Source of the DNA: Albula goreensis
Taxonomy: Eukaryota; Chordata; Actinopteri; Albuliformes; Albulidae
Length of the DNA: 64,000 nt
Direction of reading: 5' to 3'
NCBI GenBank assembly: GCA_022829145.1
Contig: CM040742.1
Span: forward strand, 46,578,682 to 46,642,681
Position 1 is the stretch's first letter, and every line of letters begins with the position of its first letter. Position numbers and translations under genes: made by a program. Positions 58,379 to 64,000 of this stretch are shown one piece after another. Under the pieces are notes generated by a model. It did not search any database and had not been told where the DNA came from. It worked only from the letters and a program-made list of their open reading frames with translations.

Positions 58379-59230
58379 GTTGACTTACATTTACTTCAAA
58401 TGGCAATAGGCAATATGTGATTGGTGTGGTACCTGCAGAATGAGGGCTTGTCGCCACGTGATTTGGAGGAGTCACCTGTGCAGGTGATCCAGTCTGAGTC
58501 TGTGCGGGGGAGGTTTATGGCAGACGGTTTTTTTGTGACAGTTTAGTTTAGAGGTGGGAAACAGTAACTTCTTCCTTCTAAATAATGATGTAATTCCCAA
58601 CTTCCCTTGATCCAAAGCTGAATTAAAGTTTTGGGTTTTACATACAGGTGTTGTGAATCCACAGTTCCACGGCCCTGTTTCAGCGCCTACTTCAAAAGAC
58701 TAAGTACCAGCTTGTCTTGCCCAATGGCAGCTCAGCTACACCTTGGAAATTAGAATGTCATGCTCGCGCATGGATCACTGCTTTGAACTCTGAGTTCTGA
58801 ATAATAAAATATTCTGTTTTATCCCTCCAATGGGAGATTCTAATGCGGAATTACTTTTATCAGACATTTCAAGTCTTTCTTGGGCAAGAATTCACTTGGG
58901 TTAGATTCAGCCTGGTGAATTTAGTCTGTAAGATGTGTAGAGATGGACATCTGTCTTTTCAAGGGGCTTATACTTATGCTTATTCTGTTTCACAATAAAA
59001 AAAAAACACATTCCAATGGGCATGATCACTTGTTCCAATAAAATTCAGACACTGAATGAAAATAATGTTGTTATGCAAAGTCTGTTTTGCTTGAAATGTA
59101 TAAGATGTTGTTTGGAGAGACTAAGTGCATTCAGACTGAATCTCAACAAACATTTTTTCGAGCTACATGAAGTCAGATCATTGTAATGAAGATTGATATT
59201 ACATTCATCTTACCCTCTGCATAGGAACTA
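58379..59230. other. non-coding DNA
   Basis: Unique sequence with a short poly-A near 58999. No gene or known repeat. Confidence 0.45.
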
Positions 59231-59234
59231 AAAC

Positions 59235-59400
59235 TCAGAAGCACATAACGCTGCTCTGGGATCAGTTTTTTTTTAAACTTACCGATCACCTATTGACAGG
59301 ACCCATAGGCGTATAACAGTGCTCTTGGATCAGTTTTGTCTCTCACAGTCCTTTATTACCGCTCTAGGATAAGTTTTGTCACTCACTGGTCTCTTATCGT
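59235..59400. repeat. three imperfect GCTCT(G/T)GGATCAGTTTT repeats
   Basis: CTGCTCTGGGATCAGTTTTT near 59252, GTGCTCTTGGATCAGTTTTG near 59319 and CCGCTCTAGGATAAGTTTTG near 59359 are similar strings, two of them followed by TCTCTCAC/TCACTCAC. GATCAGTTTT strings of this sort are frequent ends of fish dispersed repeats. Confidence 0.6.
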
Positions 59401-59860
59401 CAGGTCAGAGTTATGGCTTCATTTCGGCCCTCCTCCATCTCGGCACCATATGTCCCTCCTGCCCTGGTGTCAGCTGGCCAGAGCTGCCATCTTGACTGAG
59501 CGCGCTCTGATCACTTGGGATCAAGCTCTGGCCGCCTGGCCCACACCCCCCCCACCCCCCGCGCGGGGGGGTCCATGCTAATGAAGCGTCCACCTGGGGT
59601 AATAACACGCACGTCCCGGCGACGGAGACGGCTCCCGTAACCCGGGGACAGATGGAGCGCAATTTGTCAGAGCTCAGTTGTAATTTCGCTTCACAGCAGG
59701 GGACGGGCAGTTCACGGCCAGCCAGGCCCCCGCCACGATGGCGTCATTTGAACTTCCTCAGACCTGCTCCCGCCATTGGAAGGGCGGGCAAGTCCCCCGT
59801 CCAGGGGCACCAGAGACGTTTCGGGTTTGTGTTCCACCCCAGCTCTTGACTACAGCTTGA
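59401..59860. other. GC-rich, CpG-bearing block with C6GCGCG6 palindrome
   Basis: The most GC-rich stretch of this part of the window. CCCCCCGCGCGGGGGG at 59555-59570 is a perfect 16-bp palindrome between C-rich runs. CGTCCCGGCGACGGAGACGG follows near 59612. An ATG in good context at 59738 opens about 40 codons without a recognisable product. It could be a small CpG island or first exon; there is no TATA box or coding evidence. Confidence 0.35.
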
Positions 59861-60715
59861 GCAGTTGCTAAGTGCTTGAGTCTGAGTATTCAAAGTCTGA
59901 ATCGTAAAGCTCTTCCTCTCCACCACCAGCACAAGGGGTCCTGCATTCATCAAGCCTAAAACTACAGTAATTAGGTCAGATACTGAAATCTATTAAGGTA
60001 ATTGCTTCCAGGTGTGTGGTTCTTTATTTGACCACACAAAGTGCTGTTCCCTCCCGTTCCTCAGACTTTATCAAGCCTGAATTCGAGTGCTTCAGAGCTA
60101 TGTGCCTGGCCAGCGCTGCTAGCTCCAGAAAAGTGGACAAATGTCACAAAATGTCCTGAGAACCAAAATATTGCTCACCTGGAGTGGTATTGCTTGTTTT
60201 GATTATCTGAAATTATTAGCTGAATGTCAGCAGTGTTGTGTAATGCAGAAATGCATTCAAATAAATCAGCATTTACTCATTGGCACTATTTTATGTTGCA
60301 CATGCATGAAGTTCTGCTGCACAGTGACAATGTGCAGGTCAGCGAATGGCCATGCTGTTCATGTGAGCTTTACATTGAGCGGTAAAGGCATGGTTAGGTG
60401 TGTCTTGGTGGTTCTGTCATCCTTATTGCCTTTGTAAGTAAAAGGGCAGCGCAACAAGTAGTTTATCATTTGAAGCAGGTGCGTGCAAGCTGAGCGAGAG
60501 GCGCTCTGGCACTTGCATCTCATCATTGCTGACGCTCCCTGAATTTCCGGACAGTGCGGCAACAACATTCATTTCCACCAGGGACTGATATAGTCTGACG
60601 ATCTGATTTCTGACAAATAAATCTCTCTGTTCACAGGGCCACTGTGTTGTCAGCACAGCGCCTACTGGAATTCATTGCGCGCTGATCTTTAAAAGTAATC
60701 AAACTGATCGTCTGG
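59861..60715. other. non-coding DNA
   Basis: Unique sequence with opposing open frames near 60141-60656 and no recognisable domain. Confidence 0.4.
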
Positions 60716-60769
60716 CGGAGAGCGGGGAGGATGGGGTGGGAGGTGGGGGGTGGAGAAACCTTTGAGCTC

Positions 60770-61000
60770 GGATTAGATCAGCATTTTCAATGAACTTAAC
60801 CAGAGTCTGCTCTCGCCTTTCGGGTAAAATTATTACTCTTTGATTAGCTCTTTTGATTAGTACATTTCAAATTGGAATGCACAACGCAACCCTTCATGGG
60901 TGCAGTTGCACAGTGATGAATAAGATAATTTAATTAAAATGGCTTCGATTTTTTTTTCTCCACTTCCTACTTTAATTAAATCCAAGATCCCTCGCACCAA
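60770..61000. promoter_or_regulatory. enhancer-like block with paired TTTGATTAG motifs
   Basis: TTTGATTAG occurs at 60839-60847 and 60852-60860, the first within CTTTGAT (TCF/LEF type). GGATTAGATCAG, TAATTTAATTAAAATGG and GTAAAATTATTAC add homeodomain-like cores. No repeats and no open frame. Enhancer role is inferred. Confidence 0.36.
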
Positions 61001-62325
61001 CCTTTTGAATGGAAGAGAAAACGAAATGAAGCTCAGGAGCCTCCATGGATGAGCTGAGCAGTACTTGCTTTGTGCAGACGTTTTTGTGTGAATTCAAAGG
61101 GTCGCTTCTGGCATAATGCTCTATTACCCAACGCAAACATCACGAAACAGTGATTTTTATTTTTGTGTATCAGGAGATCGGCTCCTATACGGATAACTTT
61201 GCTATACCCCACAACTGTGATACTTATTCAGTGTGTGCAGTTACACTCATCTAGTATTTGTTTTGTCGTTGTGAATGATGCTGTGAAGGAGGAGCATTCA
61301 CTGTCCAAATGGCTGTGGATCTTGCTGGTTAAATGTGTGTGCCAGGTGCATTTTTTTGGTCAGTTTGAGAATGTGATTAGTTGCCAGCCTGGTGTCTTAC
61401 CTGAAATTAATAAATTGAACTGAATGTTCACATATGAGTGATTGTAGGCCGACCAAAACACAGGTGTGCTGTCTCAGGGTGAGGGTTTTTTTTTTTTTTT
61501 TTTTTTGAAAACCATTTGTAAAATAGCGTAGAAATGTTTGCAACCTTTTTAAAAAAAATATTTTAAATGATCATGAAATGAAAATGTAACTGATTACATG
61601 AACTCAAGTATGTAGGATATCAGGGTATTGTCAAACTTACCATCAAATGAACCCTTTTGGTTCTGGTGATTTAAGAAAACCCCTATAGAATTGTATGAGG
61701 CAGCGGCCAGCTTCATGACAGGTGTCAGGCTGACTGTATATTTCAGGTCCCTCTTTAAATAAGAGACCTTAATCACAGTGGGTAAAAGAAAGGATAAATA
61801 AATAAGAAATGACTTTAAAGTAATAACATACTAGAATATGTAGGAAGACCGCATTATTTATTAAGTTTATTTATATTTTATAATCTCTTTTCATCATCAG
61901 GTTGTTAGCCTGCTTGCAAGCTTAGTTCCCTGTTTAGTTTAGCAGCACAGGTGAGTGCTTCGATAAAGTCGATTGGGGAAAAAGTAGGTATGAAGCTTGT
62001 AGATGCTTAAATGAGTCCGTACATTAGCTACATGCAATCACAGCCGTTTCCTGGAATAGTTTACTAATCATGCGCTTTTCAGTCAGTTTGCAGTTTTTTT
62101 GGCATCTTCCCTAAGACCTAGAAAAGCTGTTTTATTTATTTATTTTGTCATTTAATTTAATGAGGTTTTGATTATTTATACGCTTGTTTAGCAATAACGT
62201 TTGAATTACTTGTTGATTAAGTTTCTTTTGAAGAGACCATTTTCCAGGGTGAGCCGGATTGGCTTAGCATCATGGGATATAAAACATCGATACTAAACAT
62301 AATGTAGAATAATTATGACATTGAA
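61001..62325. other. AT-rich non-coding DNA with poly-T
   Basis: A poly-T of about 22 at 61485-61506. 62120-62240 is TTTATTTA- and TAATTTAAT-rich. Short open frames only. No gene recognised. Confidence 0.45.
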
Positions 62326-62500
62326 TAAAATTCATGAATGTGCTGGCATTTGATATCCACTTACAATTGCTAAGCTGTCTGGCAGAAGGTCATTAAACGG
62401 CAAATGGCACATGCTGCTTTTTAACTGGTTCATCAGCCATGATTGTGTCTGGCTAATAGATTTGTTTACAGTGGGTTTGAGACGGCGTGTGCTTCTTTGG
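62326..62500. promoter_or_regulatory. possible conserved non-coding element
   Basis: TTACAATTGCTAAGC, GGTCATTAAACGGC, GGCACATGCTGC and GGCTAATAGATTTG in 170 repeat-free bases, without coding frames. Texture-based call. Confidence 0.3.
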
Positions 62501-62664
62501 AAGTAGGATTGACACCAGCAACAGTCTTTCTTTCTTGTGCTTATTTTTCCCTGAAGGACTTGATAGATCGGTGTCTTTAATCATTGTGTGGTGCGGTGTT
62601 TAATCTCAGATCATGCAGTGCAGATTTATTCATTTCACTCCAGCAGATTTCCTGTATGAATCTG

Positions 62665-62692
62665 TGTCCCCCCCCACCCCCACCCCCACCTG
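62665..62692. repeat. C-rich tract
   Basis: C8, C5 and C5 runs separated by single A give a G-quadruplex pattern on the minus strand. Confidence 0.75.
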
Positions 62693-62879
62693 TGACATTT
62701 CGCTTGTCATAAGTTTTGGTGCCCTCTCCAGTAGTTCACGTTCACCGATGGTGGATATAACTTCCACTCCTGCCACTTACTGCCACCTCTCCCACATTCT
62801 AACGCCAGCTGTTCCCCAGGGTTCCGCCGTTGCCACCAGCGACGGATTGACACTCTCCTCAGAGGATAGAGGAGCCTGA
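62693..62879. other. non-coding DNA
   Basis: Balanced composition. Open frames on both strands run through it into the C-rich tract or the SINE. Nothing recognised. Confidence 0.35.
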
Positions 62880-63005
62880 CTTTTCTCCAGAAGGCTGTGG
62901 ATTCAGATCCCAAATGGGTACACAGCTATCCTAGCCCTGGGCAAACTGCTGATGCCGAGTTGTTTCAGAGCATATCCATCTGTATAAATAATAAAAAAAA
63001 AAAAA
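62880..63005 (+). repeat. tRNA-headed SINE (second family), plus orientation, truncated
   Basis: GGCTGTGGATTCAGATCCCA (B-box region), GGGTACACAGCTATCCTAGC and CCTGGGCAAACTGCTGATGC (body), and CATATCCATCTGTATAAATA (3' part) follow the order seen, in complement, at 22993-23190. Ends in A-rich sequence. The only copy of this family here in plus orientation. Confidence 0.7.
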
Positions 63006-63087
63006 CACAAGTTTGAAAAATATATAACCCATGTAGGGGGTATCTGCTGAGGAAATATATAACATCTGATTCAGTAGAAAAGATACA

Positions 63088-63113
63088 CATTATTATTATT
63101 ATTATTATTATTG
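63088..63113. repeat. (ATT)n microsatellite
   Basis: About eight ATT units. The neighbouring minus-strand open frame includes an isoleucine run from this tract and is not a gene. Confidence 0.9.
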
Positions 63114-63440
63114 TCAAGGCCCCGTGCGTATGATGCTGGAAACCTGCAGTTAAAACATTTGTAATCATTTGGAAACCAATAAAATTGTCAAGACACTGAC
63201 AATTAGAAAAGAAACACCTCGGCCTGTGGACCCTGTTCCTGGTTTGCTGGAGGTCCACTCTCTGTGTCACTGCCAATTCATACCCACGAAACCAGGTGAG
63301 GTGCATTAACTGTCTAATGTACTGCTTTAAGTGCTGAGTAACAACATAAACGAATCACGCTGCAGCTCTCCGGGACTCGGGAATGGGGCCCACGGCCCTG
63401 GGGGCACCGGGATGTCACTCGGAGTGGAAGCGCATGTTTT
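63114..63440. other. non-coding DNA, GC-rich at the right
   Basis: 63350-63440 is GC-rich with several CpGs and leads into repeat copy C. No gene recognised. Confidence 0.35.
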
Positions 63441-63630
63441 TGGGGCAGCTGCGTGTCCCGAGGCCGGGAGCTCGGGCCCCAGCTGTGCCATTACCAGCTA
63501 CAGCCGGAGGATGACACTAATGAGGGAACAATCGCTTCAGCCTCGCCAGGGTAAACAGTGGCTTAAGTGACTTCAACTCCCAAGTCTCCCTGCTCTCTGG
63601 CGACCTCCCCTGGCCAGCTGGGCGCCTGCA
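63441..63630 (+). repeat. unnamed dispersed repeat, copy C of three
   Basis: GGCCGGGAGC, TGTGCCATTACCAGCTACAG, GAACAATCGCTTCAGCCTCG, CCAGGGTAAACAGTGGCTTA and TGCTCTCTGGCGACCTCCCC. Aligns with copies A and B. More GC-rich than the other two. Confidence 0.75.
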
Positions 63631-63900
63631 GCTTCGTGAGCTGAACACATGGTCACTTGACTATGTTGTTACGCGGACTATGTTGTTTTTGGACGCGGCT
63701 GCTCCACCATTTCTCACTCATTAGCCCTGTTTGCTCAGATAAGTACAGTGCTTTGTGATGCAGCATTATGATATTTATCACTGATTATTGTATTTATGAT
63801 TTGTACAAGAGCTAAAGGATGGTGTTGTTGCAAATACCCTCCATGGTCTGGGCGTGTTGTTAGGCAGGTGTGCGCGACCGTTGCTAACGTGGATACGCTC
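63631..63900. other. non-coding DNA
   Basis: CGGACTATGTTGTT-like string is doubled near 63660-63690. Nothing else recognised. Confidence 0.4.
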
Positions 63901-63904
63901 GTGC

Positions 63905-63965
63905 TCTCTTGCCTCGTAAGTCGCGGTGGATAAGAGTATCCGCTAAACGGCTGTAATGCGCTGTG
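63905..63965 (+). repeat. SINE 3' tail only
   Basis: CTCGTAAGTCGCGGTGGATA, AGAGTATCCGCTAAACGGCT and GTAATGCG correspond to the V-SINE-like 3' tail. The head and body are absent. GTGATGAGAT then occurs twice before the window ends. Confidence 0.65.
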
Positions 63966-64000
63966 ATGAGATGTGATTCTTGACTGCACTGTGATGAGAT

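Noticed and set aside
59738-59860. ATG in good initiation context in a GC-rich block
   Set aside because: About 40 codons with no recognisable product, donor or TATA box; could be chance in GC-rich DNA.

Overview
The window reads as a vertebrate, almost certainly teleost, nuclear genome segment. The evidence is several dispersed-repeat families typical of ray-finned fishes: tRNA-headed SINEs whose 3' tails read GTCGCTTTGGAT...GCTAAATG and end in TAATGTAATG, a second tRNA-headed SINE family, a 5S-rRNA-headed SINE remnant, a Tc1-type transposon remnant, and abundant CA, TG, GAAT and ATCT microsatellites. The TAATGTAATG tail would fit an early-branching teleost such as an eel or tarpon relative, but that is only an impression. 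I found no protein-coding exon I can defend, no tRNA, rRNA or snRNA gene, no CRISPR array and nothing bacterial. The long open frames fall in minisatellites, microsatellites or SINEs and are not genes. The window is best described as intergenic or deep-intronic gene desert.

Layout. 1-9.4 kb: mostly single-copy sequence with stretches that look like developmental enhancers, two SINE copies and a dense G-rich block (2619-2709). 9.4-10.7 kb: a reverse-oriented 5S-derived SINE running into a 48-bp minisatellite that appears to be an amplification of that SINE's own 5S-like head. 11-30 kb: single-copy sequence with SINEs at 13.1, 15.4, 23.0, 23.6, 25.1, 26.3 and 28.2 kb, a possible Tc1 fragment at 17.8 kb and an enhancer-like block at 27.1-27.4 kb. 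30-36 kb: (CA)n tracts, enhancer-like AT-rich blocks, then a dispersed element (34.65-35.3 kb) containing a nearly perfect palindrome with 46-bp arms. 36-46 kb: single-copy sequence, a small minisatellite at 39.7 kb, a dispersed element with an embedded (TG)n at 42 kb and an inverted SINE at 44.5 kb. 46.4-49.3 kb: a 2.8-kb minisatellite of a 57-bp purine-rich unit, with a probable progenitor sequence about 430 bp upstream. 49-64 kb: mainly single-copy sequence with three diverged copies of an unnamed repeat (53.5, 58.2 and 63.5 kb), a deleted Tc1-like element with intact ends (55911-56423), a short inverted-repeat element at 57.9 kb, GC-rich DNA at 59.4-59.8 kb and SINE pieces near the right edge.

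There are no genes here to work together. If the window has a function it is probably long-range regulation of a flanking or surrounding gene through the enhancer-like blocks. That is inference: interspecies alignment, which I could not run, would decide it. The most interesting items are the 5S-head-derived minisatellite, the 57-bp minisatellite with its single-copy progenitor, the 46-bp-arm palindrome and the three-copy unnamed repeat.
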